Shown here: in pieces, positions 20,016-29,151 of the stretch
Layout: each line of letters starts with the position of its first letter
Position numbering within the stretch: position 1 is the first letter of the stretch
From: CAZCDS01 sp964497585
GTDB taxonomy: Bacteria; Desulfobacterota; Desulfomonilia; Desulfomonilales; Desulfomonilaceae
DNA length: 64,000 nucleotides
Direction of reading: 5' to 3'
NCBI GenBank assembly: GCA_964497585.1
Contig: CAZCDS010000013.1
Location: 1-64,000, forward strand
Position numbers and translations under genes: made by a program
The notes under the pieces: generated by a model
The model's input: only the letters and a program-made list of their open reading frames with translations
Database searches by the model: none
Told to the model about the DNA's origin: nothing

Positions 20016-21167
20016 TTACTTCCTCTTGCCGAGGAGATTACGTGCAATAATGATCCGTTGGATCTCATTTGTCCCTTCGTAGATCTGGGTTATCTTGACG
20101 TCCCGCATGTGACGTTCCATGGGATATTCCCGGCAGTAACCGTACCCTCCGAGGATCTGGACCCCCTCGATGGCGGCCTGCATGGCTATGTCCGAGGCGT
20201 ACATCTTAGCCATGGCGGCTTCTTTCTCAAAGGGGAGTCCCCTGTCCTCCAGCGTAGCCGCACGCCACGCCAACAGCCATGCCGCGTCCAACTGCGTTGC
20301 CATATCCGCCAGCTTCCACTGAATCGCCTGGAATTCCGAAATGGGTCTACCGAACTGTTCCCGGACCTTGGCATACTCGATCGATTCCTCCAGGATTGCC
20401 TGTCCGATGCCCAGCGCCTGCGCGGCTATACTGATGCGGCCGCTGTCGAGGGTTGAAAGCATCTGCCTCAGCCCTGACCCGGGTTTCCCCAGAATATTCT
20501 CTTTGGGGACCCGGGCGTCCTCGAAAATCATCTCCGCGGTTCCCGAGGCGTTGATCCCGAGCTTCTCTTCCACTCGACCCACCCGAAATCCCGGGGTCTC
20601 CCGCAGGTCGCAGACGAACTGGCTGATCCCTTTGTATCCCTTGGACCTGTCGGTGGTGGCGGCGAAAACACAGAGATCGGCAAAGTTGCCGTTGGAAATG
20701 AACTTCTTCTCGCCGTTGATTATCCAGGAATCGCCGTCAAGTTTCGCTGTCGTTCGAACATCGGCCGCGTCGCTCCCCGCGTTCGCCTCGGTAAGCGCAT
20801 AGCAACCCACTGACTTCCCCGAGGCCGCGGGGACGAGGTATTTCTTCTTCTGCTCTTCGTTGCCGAAGGTCAGCAAGGGATAGCAGTAGAGCGAGTTATG
20901 TGCGGCCACCGTGGTACCGGTTCCCGCGCAGCCTCTGGAGATCTCGGCCACTACCAGCGCGTACGAGACGTAATCCATACCCCCACCGCCATATTCATCG
21001 GGGACCGCGACCCCCATTATTCCCATTTCTCCGAGCGCGTCGAGCACTTCCTGGGAATAGGTGTGCTCGCGATCCAGACGGTCGGCTATGGGCTTGAGTT
21101 CATTGTCTGCGAATTTCCGGGCCATATCCCGGACCATTTTCTGCTCGTCAGTCAAAAGGTAGTCCAT
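20016..21167 (-). CDS. Acyl-CoA dehydrogenase (short-chain type)
   Basis: FAD-dependent dehydrogenase introducing the alpha-beta double bond in acyl-CoA, in fatty acid or aromatic acid degradation; electrons would go to ETF. 383 residues, typical for butyryl-CoA/short-chain enzymes. Motifs: YALTEANAGSDAADVRT (FAD/substrate), SWIINGEKKFISNG, VREQFGRPISEFQAIQWKLADM, QILGGYGYCREYPMER and the catalytic Glu in IYEGTNEIQR near the C-terminus. ATG 21167 follows AGGAGC. No ETF or other beta-oxidation genes are adjacent, so the chain-length preference is open (isobutyryl, 2-methylbutyryl and glutaryl are alternatives). Confidence 0.93.
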   Translation of the reverse strand: MDYLLTDEQKMVRDMARKFADNELKPIADRLDREHTYSQEVLDALGEMGIMGVAVPDEYGGGGMDYVSYALVVAEISRGCAGTGTTVAAHNSLYCYPLLTFGNEEQKKKYLVPAASGKSVGCYALTEANAGSDAADVRTTAKLDGDSWIINGEKKFISNGNFADLCVFAATTDRSKGYKGISQFVCDLRETPGFRVGRVEEKLGINASGTAEMIFEDARVPKENILGKPGSGLRQMLSTLDSGRISIAAQALGIGQAILEESIEYAKVREQFGRPISEFQAIQWKLADMATQLDAAWLLAWRAATLEDRGLPFEKEAAMAKMYASDIAMQAAIEGVQILGGYGYCREYPMERHMRDVKITQIYEGTNEIQRIIIARNLLGKRK

Positions 21168-21656
21168 AAAAAGCTCCTGGAGATGATCGCTGTGGTTTTG
21201 CTCTACGCGGAGTCCGGTGCAAAGTAGCACTCAGTAGGTCGGTCTATTGGTAGAAGTCGAGCGCCGGATTGTCAATAGCAAATGGCTTTGTCGGTCCTGG
21301 TTTCGGATCAAAGCGCTTCGTCCGGACGCGTGCAGCGATTCAGGGACGAGGCCGCGGGACTTTGCGCAAAGATAGCATGCAATATGGTCTGATCTGCCTT
21401 TGGCACGGGCCCGCGTCTGAACGGGACTAGGCCCCTACGGCGGTCTGCGCCTGTCCCTGAGGATTGTCCTGCAGCTCACCACAATGCCCGGCAATTCCGG
21501 TCATTCCCGGATGGGGCCGCGGCCGTGGTAGATTCCTGCCAGCCACCGTGAGGAACGGAGATTGTGCCGAGCACCACAGGCCCGCGCTCAGGCGGCGGTT
21601 CTTGCCCCGGGAGATTTGGGTTGAAAGCCACGACGTGCCAGTGTTAGATTCCGACT
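21168..21656. other. Divergent intergenic region
   Basis: About 490 bases between divergent genes (acyl-CoA dehydrogenase and rhodanese). Open frames on both strands look like chance; no RNA gene or clear promoter pair recognised. Confidence 0.4.
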
Positions 21657-22133
21657 ATGAAAAAAGCCGGGAAGATTTTCCTTGGGGCCGTGATTATTGC
21701 GATGGTTGCGGCCCTGATAGGGTTGGGGGTAAATCTGGTCTCCCCGAAGGGCATACCCTGGATCTACGCCCCTCCCAAGGAGCTGGTTCTTGCCGGCATC
21801 AAGGTCCCGATTATCGACGAGAAGCAAGCTTACGATTTTTTCAAGCAGGGGGATACGCTATTCGTGGACGCGCGTGAAGAGGAAGACTTCGAGGACGGCC
21901 ACGTCAAAGGGGCCCTTTCCTTGCCCTCTCCCCGGGTGGAGGAACGCCTCCCCATCATCGAGCCTCTTCTCCCGAAGCAAAATCGCATCGTATTGTACTG
22001 CAGCGGTCCTGACTGCGACATGGCTCAGGAGGTTGCGCTCTTCCTCGCTCAACTCGGGTACAAACGTCTCTACATCATGGCCGCGGGCTTGGCCGCTTGG
22101 AAACGGGCAGGCTTCCCGGTGGAGGGTGGATGA
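21657..22133 (+). CDS. Membrane-anchored rhodanese-domain protein
   Basis: 158 residues. An N-terminal hydrophobic helix (about 7-28, IFLGAVIIAMVAALIGLGV) anchors or exports a single rhodanese domain (about 50-155): LFVDAREEEDFEDGHVKGAL, with Asp71 and Arg73, and the active-site loop YCSGPDCDMA with persulfide Cys115. The longer loop with a second Cys is seen in periplasmic rhodaneses encoded with DoxX/MauE-like proteins, none of which is next to it here. Sulfur transfer or persulfide reduction in the periplasm is likely but unproven. No clear ribosome site before the ATG. Confidence 0.85.
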   Translation: MKKAGKIFLGAVIIAMVAALIGLGVNLVSPKGIPWIYAPPKELVLAGIKVPIIDEKQAYDFFKQGDTLFVDAREEEDFEDGHVKGALSLPSPRVEERLPIIEPLLPKQNRIVLYCSGPDCDMAQEVALFLAQLGYKRLYIMAAGLAAWKRAGFPVEGG

Positions 22134-22213
22134 CCGGCGTCGATTGCCGGGAGCAACCGACGTGATTATCATGGCAGTAAGCGGAATGTTTTCTCATTTT
22201 GCATGGAGTCGCA

Positions 22214-23224
22214 ATGGCGAAACGTTTTCAGCAGTTTCTCGGAACGAACCCCGGAATCATCGTCGAACTCCTCGATGACGCCGAGTCACCTTTTCGCGTG
22301 CGGACCGAAGGAGGATTCGAGTTCACCATAAGTGCCGACGATTTCAAGAGTTACTACAAAGAGGTGGGGACGGGGACGCCGTCGAAGTGGAAGCACCTTG
22401 TAACCGATCCCGCTAGGCAAATGGTGCAATCGGAGAAAATGACCCAGGTCATGGAAGCCATACGTCCCTTCCAGGAGAAGCTGAGGGATTTCGACCGGGC
22501 GAGAGATCTGGTACGGGACATTCTTGCAGAGATGAACCGTTCAACATCTGCAGATCCGCAAGAGATTCGCTCTCGTCTGGCGGAAAAGGGGTGGGACGGC
22601 GCCCTCCTGCCGGACGCCGAATTCCAGCAGCTCCAGAAGACCCCCGACGATGTGCGAGACCTCCTGTTGGGCCATACCTGTGCGGTGATTCCGTTCCTCG
22701 ACTCGGGAAACGGCACTCCACACGATGTCAACGCGGGCGTGGGGACAATTCCGGAAACCATAAGCGGGACCGCCGCGCCTGAATCGAGCAGGCGCAGACC
22801 CAAGAAAAAGGAAGGCGCGAAGGTGCGGAAAGCGGGGATGACGAATGTGGAGCTTTCCGTGGACAAGGATATCCTTTCCGTCGTCGTCGACCTGTCCAAG
22901 GATTTCGGCCCCTCCAAGTCAGGCAAGACCATTATCGTTGGGTCCACTCGAGGGAACAAGACCGTTCCAGGTCGCGAGGAAAAGATTGGATTGAATATCT
23001 ACCGGCAGGCGAACGACAGAACGGCCAAAGGCCGACAACGTGCATTCAAGAATGTGGAAATGGACGTTAAAGGGGACACGCTAACCATTACGATCGACCT
23101 GTCCAAGGATTTCGGCCCCTCGAAATCAGGTCAGACGACTATCATCGCGTCCACAGAGGGAAACCGATTGGTCTTCGGGCGAGAGGAAAAGATCGGACTG
23201 AACGTCTACAAGAAGACCGAATGA
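22214..23224 (+). CDS. Protein with tandem DLSKDFGPSKSG repeats, unknown function
   Basis: 336-residue soluble protein, start ATG 22214 with GGAG six bases upstream. Three parts are visible: an N-terminal domain (1-60) with LDDAESPFRVRTEGGFEFTI; a helical, charged middle (75-165); and, after a basic linker RRRPKKKEGAK, two copies of a 56-residue unit (208-264 and 278-334). Each copy has a variable strand ending in (V/I)DLSKDFGPSKSG, then (K/Q)T.II..ST.GN...GREEKIGLN(I/V)Y. The second copy ends the protein. The repeat resembles short stand-alone proteins of about 55-60 residues seen in several phyla, function unknown as far as I know. No partner gene nearby suggests a role. Confidence 0.8.
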   Translation: MAKRFQQFLGTNPGIIVELLDDAESPFRVRTEGGFEFTISADDFKSYYKEVGTGTPSKWKHLVTDPARQMVQSEKMTQVMEAIRPFQEKLRDFDRARDLVRDILAEMNRSTSADPQEIRSRLAEKGWDGALLPDAEFQQLQKTPDDVRDLLLGHTCAVIPFLDSGNGTPHDVNAGVGTIPETISGTAAPESSRRRPKKKEGAKVRKAGMTNVELSVDKDILSVVVDLSKDFGPSKSGKTIIVGSTRGNKTVPGREEKIGLNIYRQANDRTAKGRQRAFKNVEMDVKGDTLTITIDLSKDFGPSKSGQTTIIASTEGNRLVFGREEKIGLNVYKKTE

Positions 23225-23484
23225 GAACAAGAGTCGGGCCGATACAGTACTGCGGCAGCACGAACCGAATCTCGACAGCCGAAATCCTCAGGGCCGGCTT
23301 TGATACCGACTTCCGGGCATCCAAAGGTACAGCGAAGAACGAACATGCCGGCAAGTCGGGGCATTACGCCACTAGGTGTTCAAGCGGGTAACATGACCGA
23401 CCCCGGCCGGAGCGGGTCCCGGACGTAGCCCACGGTTGATCAGACGCGACACTCTTTGCTTTCATAGAACAAGAGGAGGCTTTA

Positions 23485-23997
23485 ATGTTCGTGTTCGGAA
23501 CGGCGGACGACGTGTTTACCATGGCCGTGCGCATCGAAGAGAACGGCAAGACCTTTTATGCGGGTGTTGCCGAGAGCAACGACGATCCCCAAATCAAAAA
23601 GCTTTTCGAAGACCTCGCCGCAATGGAAGACGGTCACATTGCCCAGTTCAAGGCCCTCAGGAGCAGGCTTGCCGGTTCGTTTCCCACGGACGCGGTGTGG
23701 GATCCCGAAGGTCTGGCCGAGGCTTATCTTCAATCGACCGCGGACACCCACGTCTTTACCCTCGAAGCGGCAAGTGAAAGGCTCAAGCAAGTCAAGTCCG
23801 CACAGCAGGCCCTTGACCTGGCCCTGCAATTTGAAAAGGACTCGGTCGCCTTCTTCGTGGGTATGAAGGAGATCCTCCCGGATCCCAGTGGGAAAGGGGA
23901 AATCGATAAGCTGATCCGCGCGGAAATGGATCACATCCGGATGATCTCGGCAGCGAAAAAGGAGCTTTCCTCCACCGGTGTTGCCACCATCTCGTGA
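23485..23997 (+). CDS. Rubrerythrin-like ferritin-fold protein
   Basis: 170-residue four-helix protein of the rubrerythrin/ferritin-like family that would carry a di-iron (or other metal) site. Candidate ligands: Glu19 in RIEENGKTFY, Glu48 and His51 in MEDGHIAQF, Glu117 in FEKDSVAFF, and Glu147 and His150 in AEMDHIRMI: two ExxH-type pairs as expected. There is no C-terminal rubredoxin domain, so electrons would come from another protein. Starts at ATG 23485 with GAGGAGG eight bases upstream. Such proteins are common in anaerobes and are linked to peroxide defence. Single gene followed by a hairpin repeat. Confidence 0.88.
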   Translation: MFVFGTADDVFTMAVRIEENGKTFYAGVAESNDDPQIKKLFEDLAAMEDGHIAQFKALRSRLAGSFPTDAVWDPEGLAEAYLQSTADTHVFTLEAASERLKQVKSAQQALDLALQFEKDSVAFFVGMKEILPDPSGKGEIDKLIRAEMDHIRMISAAKKELSSTGVATIS

Positions 23998-24014
23998 GTC
24001 GATTCCCTGGGAAA

Positions 24015-24064
24015 AGTTGACCGGGGTGGCCCCTTTCTGCAAAAAGGGCCCTCCCCGGCAACTT
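24015..24064. repeat. Hairpin repeat, copy 3
   Basis: Arms AAGTTG..CCGGGG.GG.CCCTTT and AAAAAGGG.CC.CCCCGG..CAACTT around a CTGC-type loop, the longest of the three copies. It lies between the stops of two convergent genes (23,997 and 24,076) and could serve as a bidirectional terminator. Confidence 0.7.
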
Positions 24065-24075
24065 CTTGTCTCTCT

Positions 24076-24690
24076 TCACCCCTTGATCGCGATGCCGACG
24101 ATGCCGAACCTTGAATCTGTGGAGACCCCCTCCATAAGACTGAGTCCGTTCTTCTCAAGCTCGGCGAGGAATTGTGGACCGTTGAAGCGGTCCTCACGGG
24201 GGTGGCGGAGCATCCATCCGAGCAGGAAATTGGCATAGAGCGGCGGATAGATCTCCTCGAAAAAGAAGGCGCCACCCGGCTTCAGGACCCGGCCGATCTC
24301 CCGGATGCACGCGCGCCAATCAAGAACATGATGAATGATTCCGTAATTGACCACGGCGTCGAATTGCAAGTCGGAAAAGGGAAGGATCTGCGCGTCGCCC
24401 ACGAAGAAGGAAATCCTGTCGCTTAGAGCCGACGGCAGGCCGTTGACCGCTCGACGGATCAGCCGCTCCTCCAGATCGAACGCATGAACCTTTTCGAACC
24501 CCATGGTCTCAACGAGGATCCTCGCGCCTTTGCCCAGTCCGCAACCGATTTCCAGCGCGTTCTGCGCGTCCACGGGTCCTCGTTGGCGTAACCATTTCCT
24601 CGCATGGAGCTTCAAGAACCAGACTCTCACGGGACTGTAAATCCAGACCCGCTCGGGCCAGTTCATGAGCATATCGTCTTTTTCAGGCAT
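24076..24690 (-). CDS. Class I SAM-dependent methyltransferase
   Basis: 204 residues. Motif I ALEIGCGLGKGARIL (SAM-binding), acidic residue in VHAFDLEERL, GDAQILPFSDLQFDAVV (motif post I–II) and LKPGGAFFFEEI. Belongs to the Methyltransf_11/25 group; the substrate cannot be read from the sequence. Several in-frame starts are possible (24,690, 24,672, 24,666), none with a strong ribosome site; the first ATG near the domain is given. A minus-strand neighbour, the UbiA prenyltransferase, begins 130 bases away and transfers a prenyl chain, so a quinone-type methylation is conceivable but not shown. Confidence 0.75.
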   Translation of the reverse strand: MPEKDDMLMNWPERVWIYSPVRVWFLKLHARKWLRQRGPVDAQNALEIGCGLGKGARILVETMGFEKVHAFDLEERLIRRAVNGLPSALSDRISFFVGDAQILPFSDLQFDAVVNYGIIHHVLDWRACIREIGRVLKPGGAFFFEEIYPPLYANFLLGWMLRHPREDRFNGPQFLAELEKNGLSLMEGVSTDSRFGIVGIAIKG

Positions 24691-24859
24691 GTGGGGGCTC
24701 AAACCGATGCAATGTCGAGTGGATGACATTCAGTCGGATTCTCACAGGCGGCAGGGACATAAACTCTCCTCAATGCCGGTTTGCTTCCGGGGAGAACCGA
24801 ACTTGCCCCCGGCTGGCAATGGGGTGAAGGAGAATTCTACTCCTTGCGAGCCGTCGCTA

Positions 24860-25819
24860 TCAAACAGGGACAAACACGGCCACCAAGGTCAACAGAAGAA
24901 AACTTGCCGGCATATAGCTTGCTTTGTTGAAGAGAGCCGCTGCCTTCTCAGGTTTGGGGGTGTAATAGAGATCGCGGGCGGGGCGCAGCAGAAGCACCCA
25001 ACCGAGCACCACCGCGCCGATGGGGTAGAGATACCCGACTCCCGCCCCGGCAAACCAGTAGATGGCGGTCCCTGCGAATGCGGCCATAGAGACCGCGGCA
25101 ACCACTCTGAAGACCGACTCGGGGAGTCCTTTGACCGTTGCCGTGGTCCGGGCGGAGACACGCAGGTCGTCATCCTTGTCCACGATATCATTGGCGATGT
25201 TCTGTCCTCCAACCTCCCACGCGGCGAGCCAGAGCACCAGCAGCGCGAGGAACCCGGGAGAGGGACTCGGATCCACCGCGAGAACTCCGACGAGTCCTCC
25301 GGTTGCCTTGACGAGGGCTGACGGCACGATCTTCCAGTGAGTTACCCGAAGCAGTTTGCAGTAGACCGCTTCGAGCACCGCGGACGCTACGAAGAGATAG
25401 GCGCAGACGGGATTGAGCCACCATGCGCCCACAAGCGCAACTATGGCCCAGAAAAGGAACCAGAGGAATCCGCTCCTGAGAGACAACAGCCCTTGAGCAA
25501 CCGGATGAGGGACCATGATCTCGTCGACGTGAAAGAGTTCCCTGGGGTCATCACTATGTGAAAGCCTCCGCCGATCTGTCGAGAGGTCTACCAGATCGTT
25601 CAGCGCGTACACCGCGGTGTACCCCGCGAAAGCTGTTATGATGCCAACTATCACTACCTGGAGAGGTGGGAATGCTCCAAGCCAGAGCAACGCGGCCATG
25701 GCCGGTGTGGCCAGATCGAGAACTCCGTGAGGCGTACGAGACAGGCCGAGGAAGAGCTTCAGTTTCGTCGTCGTCGGAGATGCGGATGCGGTGTGCTCTT
25801 TCGTGTCGTTGCTGTTCAT
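24860..25819 (-). CDS. UbiA-family prenyltransferase
   Basis: Integral membrane prenyltransferase, 319 residues and about eight helices. Both Asp-rich motifs of the superfamily are present: NDLVDLSTDRRR (about 74-85) and NDIVDKDDD (about 210), which bind the Mg-prenyl-diphosphate; the conserved Lys/Arg follow. The acceptor cannot be assigned: it could be a quinone precursor, a haem, or a polar lipid head group. Adjacent minus-strand genes are a methyltransferase (downstream) and a cytochrome b5-like membrane protein (upstream, 46 bases from the UbiA start), a grouping that suggests an electron-transport cofactor. Start ATG 25819, ribosome site weak. Confidence 0.87.
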   Translation of the reverse strand: MNSNDTKEHTASASPTTTKLKLFLGLSRTPHGVLDLATPAMAALLWLGAFPPLQVVIVGIITAFAGYTAVYALNDLVDLSTDRRRLSHSDDPRELFHVDEIMVPHPVAQGLLSLRSGFLWFLFWAIVALVGAWWLNPVCAYLFVASAVLEAVYCKLLRVTHWKIVPSALVKATGGLVGVLAVDPSPSPGFLALLVLWLAAWEVGGQNIANDIVDKDDDLRVSARTTATVKGLPESVFRVVAAVSMAAFAGTAIYWFAGAGVGYLYPIGAVVLGWVLLLRPARDLYYTPKPEKAAALFNKASYMPASFLLLTLVAVFVPV

Positions 25820-25865
25820 GGGACCAATCCTTGAGGGGTTTTGGGCCGGTCTCCGGGGATGCTGC

Positions 25866-26573
25866 TCACTCGTACGGAAACGTCAGGTTTCCTCCAAGGA
25901 AACCTATGGCTGCAATAATGACCGTGAGGACAAAGAGGCCAGCCACGTATATCGAGACTAGGGGGTCACTCAAATCGAGAGGTCCGTCGACGCAGGCCCG
26001 CAAAATGACGGTGCCGATCGCTAAGAGAAAAGCCAACCACGCCAGACGCTTTTTCCAATTGATGATACGGTGATCGGCGCAGTCGTAGTTTATCCACCAG
26101 GTGAAATAGCCTGTTGCCATTGACGGGGGCAGAGCGAGGAATACGACGACAAGGCAGCAGTATGCGGCCCATTCGGTCGCTCGCGAATTGGTCAGCAGCG
26201 CGAGAACTTCGAAGAGGGGAACGATCATCATGACGCCCACGGGCACGTGGACCGCGGCAGGATGAGGATGTCGTCTGAAGAAGGGGTGCCGGCCCAGCCA
26301 GGAATTGACGTTGCCCTTCACTCCGCTCAACGGTTTCTCGGGGGTATGTTCGTACTCGCCGACCTGCTCGAAGCGTTCAAGCACCTCGGGTCCGTGAGGG
26401 GCCGCCTTCAGTTCCGCGCTGAGATCCCCCCCCGCGTAGTGGCGATTCATGTGAAGCCCGTTGTTCCATTTCTTGCTCGTGGAAAGATCGAACACCTTCC
26501 CGTCGATCGCGACAAAGGTTTTGTTGCCTTCCTGACCGTTAGCCTTGGAAAGGTCTTCTCCACAGTAGGTCTT
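25866..26573 (-). CDS. Cytochrome b5-like domain fused to DUF2231-type membrane domain
   Basis: 235 residues. Residues 1-75 resemble a cytochrome b5-like haem-binding domain: FVAIDGKVFDLSTSKKWNNGLH..H, with candidate ligands His42, His46 and His61 (AAPHG). Residues 95-230 are a membrane domain with four helices (HPAAVHVPVGVMMIVPLFEVL, the LVVVFLALPPSMATGYFTWW stretch, LAWLAFLLAIGTVILRA, and a last helix from VSIYVAGLFVLTVIIAAIGFLGG), matching the DUF2231 pattern. Start ATG 26573 with an AGGTGG site. Fusion of a soluble haem domain to DUF2231 suggests membrane electron transfer. UbiA lies 46 bases downstream on the same strand and may be co-transcribed. Confidence 0.8.
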   Translation of the reverse strand, partial: KTYCGEDLSKANGQEGNKTFVAIDGKVFDLSTSKKWNNGLHMNRHYAGGDLSAELKAAPHGPEVLERFEQVGEYEHTPEKPLSGVKGNVNSWLGRHPFFRRHPHPAAVHVPVGVMMIVPLFEVLALLTNSRATEWAAYCCLVVVFLALPPSMATGYFTWWINYDCADHRIINWKKRLAWLAFLLAIGTVILRACVDGPLDLSDPLVSIYVAGLFVLTVIIAAIGFLGGNLTFPYE

Positions 26574-26817
26574 CATCCACCCACCTGTTGTAATTCGGCG
26601 GCCGGACCCGGGCTTTCCAAACACCCCGAAGGCTCAGATGACCGTTGCCTCTGCCTCAGGGCTCCCGATTCTCTGCCTTGCCGAAGCCCGACCCCAGGAG
26701 GCACTTCATCATTCCGGGCGACGCGAAAAACGCCGTCCCACAGGACGGCCCCTCTCCCTTGAAGCGTTGTCTCGCGCGCCGGCGAGTTCGAGGTCCGTGG
26801 CATAACACCGGATCAGC

Positions 26818-27144
26818 CTATATGAGCGCGCGGAGCTTCCAACACTGCTCATCGGCTGCCTGGGAGACTTCAAAGGACTCTTCGATTGAGTGTTCGTTGA
26901 GTGTATCTTTCAGGATTTTCTGCGGCTTGAGGGCAAAAGAGTCGCATTCCTCATCGCAACGGTCCTCGAGAACCGTCACGATTATTTGCGCGTTATCGTC
27001 TGTGTATATGGCTTGCCTGCCTTCGAAGACATGGGGGTAACGCGGGTTGTCGGACCGTTCTCCCTTTTCCAGCTTTTCAACTCTCATACTAGGACTGCAG
27101 CTGATCCCGGCAGATCGGCCCGAGCAACTTCGGCATCCGGACAT
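26818..27144 (-). CDS. Small Cys-rich protein, unknown function
   Basis: 108 residues, ATG 27144 with AGGAG seven bases upstream, so it is probably real despite no recognised family. The N-terminus has a Cys cluster (CRSCSGRSAGISC) and the middle a beta-like segment RYPHVFEGRQAIYTDDNAQIIVTVLEDRCDEECDSF with two more Cys residues; the C-terminus is helical. The spacing C-x2-C...C-x3-C could bind a metal. Lies between dnaX (133 bases upstream, same strand) and the cytochrome b5-like gene. It may form the tail of the dnaX transcript; I see no clear function. Confidence 0.5.
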   Translation of the reverse strand: MSGCRSCSGRSAGISCSPSMRVEKLEKGERSDNPRYPHVFEGRQAIYTDDNAQIIVTVLEDRCDEECDSFALKPQKILKDTLNEHSIEESFEVSQAADEQCWKLRALI

Positions 27145-27276
27145 CTTTATCTCCTCTGAGGCGCGTCTCTCTTTTGAGGAGATTAAGAGTTTGAGAGGGG
27201 TCTGTCAAGGGGCCTTCACAAGTGATGTTCCGTGACGCGGGTCCGATTGCCTCTCCTTGGGCGTGCCCCGAGCCCC

Positions 27277-29112
27277 CTACAAAATCTTGATGTCGTCGAT
27301 GGATGTGTCTTCGAATTCTTCTTGTACGGCCGTGACGATGGGGTGTTCCAGCGCCTCCTGCTTCAGAGCCCTGGTGCGGTCGGTCTCCCCGTTCGGACGG
27401 GAGGTGTAAGGCTTCTCGGTATCCAATGATGTGGGTTGGGCCAGAGTCAGGACCTTGACTCGGGCATCGCCAAAGAAATCCTCGAAAATTTTCTTAACAG
27501 CCGCTTTACCCTCCAGCCGCTTTTCGAATTCATCCCGGTAAAATGTCTTGTGAAACCCGATCTCTACCTGCGTAGGTCCGACGGAGATTATCCGCCCGTG
27601 ATCCATCATGGAAGAGAGCATCGGGTCTAACCCCGAATTGCCGATCTCGGTCTTGATGGCGGCCCAGAGTTCGTCAGGCGGCTCCTCGAAAACAGGTGTG
27701 ATACGGGTGATCACGAAACCTTCCGATGCCTGCTCGTTCGGGGGTGCCGCGGGAGTCTCTTCAGGGGATTCGTTAGGCTTGACTCCCGGTTCCATCTCAG
27801 ATGCTTCTCCGGCGATGCGCACCGTTTCCCCTTTCTCGACACTCCCGGTTTCCTTTTGCGCCGCCAGGGGGCCGCTGCCGAATGCGCTCCTTCGGTGCAT
27901 CTCGGAAGAGGGTTTGTCAGTTTGTCGACTCCTAGGCGGCGTCCTTCGGGCCGCGGAAGGGGGTGCAGACTCGATGCGACGGAGAATCTCCGACAGGTCC
28001 ACGATATCGGGCGCAGTGGCCATTCTTATGACTGTCATTTCCAGGACGACCCACGGATTGCCGGCCCGTTTGATTTCTCCCTCGCCGCGCATGAGCATCT
28101 CGAACATGTACTGGAGTTCCTCGGGGCTTGCGCGAGCTGAGAGTCGCTCCATCTCCTCCAGCTCTGCCGGAGCTGCGTCCACCATCCCTTCCGGCCGATC
28201 CGCGGCTGGTACAGTCCCCACGACAATGAGACCGCGAAGGTAATCGATCATATCCAGGGCCAGTTGTTCCGGATCGTATCCACCATCGAACAGGTCGTGA
28301 ACCAGTCGAAGCGCCCCCGCTGCGTCGCGCTCCAGGATGGCTTGTACCAACCGACCGAAAGCTTCCCTACCGACGATACCGAGGGTAGCCTCCACATCCT
28401 TGAGCGTTACGGAACCCGCGCTGAACGCGATGACCTGATCGAGGAGACTTAGCGCATCCCGGAACGAACCCTGCGCCTCCCTGGCCACCTGAGCAAGAGC
28501 CTGTTCGGAGGCTTCGATACCTTCCTGTTCGAGTATTCGACTCATCCCTGCGATCATGTCTACCATGGAGATGGTCCGGAAGTTGAACCGCTGGCAACGG
28601 GAGTTGATCGTGGCAGGCACCTTGTGTGATTCCGTTGTGGCGAAAATGAACTTGGCGTGCGCGGGCGGTTCCTCAAGGGTTTTGAGCAGCGCGTTGAACG
28701 CGCTGATGGAAATCATATGGACTTCGTCAATGATAATTATCTTGAAGGGAGAGCTCACGGGCGGGTACTTGATGTTCTCGTTTATCTCCCGGATGTTTTC
28801 CACCGAGGTGTGCGAAGCGCCGTCTATCTCTTGGACGTCGACGCTGATACCGTCGGCTATCTCCCTGCAGGAGGAGCATTCGTTACAGGGATCGGTCTGC
28901 CCTTCCTGCCGGTTCGTGCAGTTGAGAGACTTTGCCAGGATTCTCGCCACGGTGGTTTTTCCCACCCCCCGAACACCGCAGAAGAGAAACGCGTGGGCCA
29001 CCCGACCTGACAAGATCGAATTGGTCAGCGCTTGCACCACATGGCTCTGGCCTACCACGTCACTGAAGGTGGCCGGTCGATATTTCCGTGCGAGAACAAG
29101 ATAGGAAGGCAT
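27277..29112 (-). CDS. dnaX: DNA polymerase III gamma/tau subunit
   Basis: Clamp-loader ATPase subunit, 611 residues. N-terminal AAA+ domain: LARKYRPATFSDVVGQ, Walker A GVRGVGKTT (46-54), zinc Cys residues 65, 76, 79 and 82, Walker B IIIIDEVH (125-132), sensor-1 FIFATTE and sensor-2 region. The middle (about 365-500) is a low-complexity, charged linker, followed by a tau-like C-terminal domain that would bind DnaB/polymerase. ATG 29112 has no strong ribosome site. The SRP RNA gene lies about 40 bases upstream on the same strand, a known neighbourhood in several bacteria. recR, often the neighbour of dnaX, is 8.5 kb away here. Confidence 0.96.
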   Translation of the reverse strand: MPSYLVLARKYRPATFSDVVGQSHVVQALTNSILSGRVAHAFLFCGVRGVGKTTVARILAKSLNCTNRQEGQTDPCNECSSCREIADGISVDVQEIDGASHTSVENIREINENIKYPPVSSPFKIIIIDEVHMISISAFNALLKTLEEPPAHAKFIFATTESHKVPATINSRCQRFNFRTISMVDMIAGMSRILEQEGIEASEQALAQVAREAQGSFRDALSLLDQVIAFSAGSVTLKDVEATLGIVGREAFGRLVQAILERDAAGALRLVHDLFDGGYDPEQLALDMIDYLRGLIVVGTVPAADRPEGMVDAAPAELEEMERLSARASPEELQYMFEMLMRGEGEIKRAGNPWVVLEMTVIRMATAPDIVDLSEILRRIESAPPSAARRTPPRSRQTDKPSSEMHRRSAFGSGPLAAQKETGSVEKGETVRIAGEASEMEPGVKPNESPEETPAAPPNEQASEGFVITRITPVFEEPPDELWAAIKTEIGNSGLDPMLSSMMDHGRIISVGPTQVEIGFHKTFYRDEFEKRLEGKAAVKKIFEDFFGDARVKVLTLAQPTSLDTEKPYTSRPNGETDRTRALKQEALEHPIVTAVQEEFEDTSIDDIKIL

Positions 29113-29151
29113 TGCTTTGAAGTGTCACGCACGAGGCGGAAGCGACCGTGG

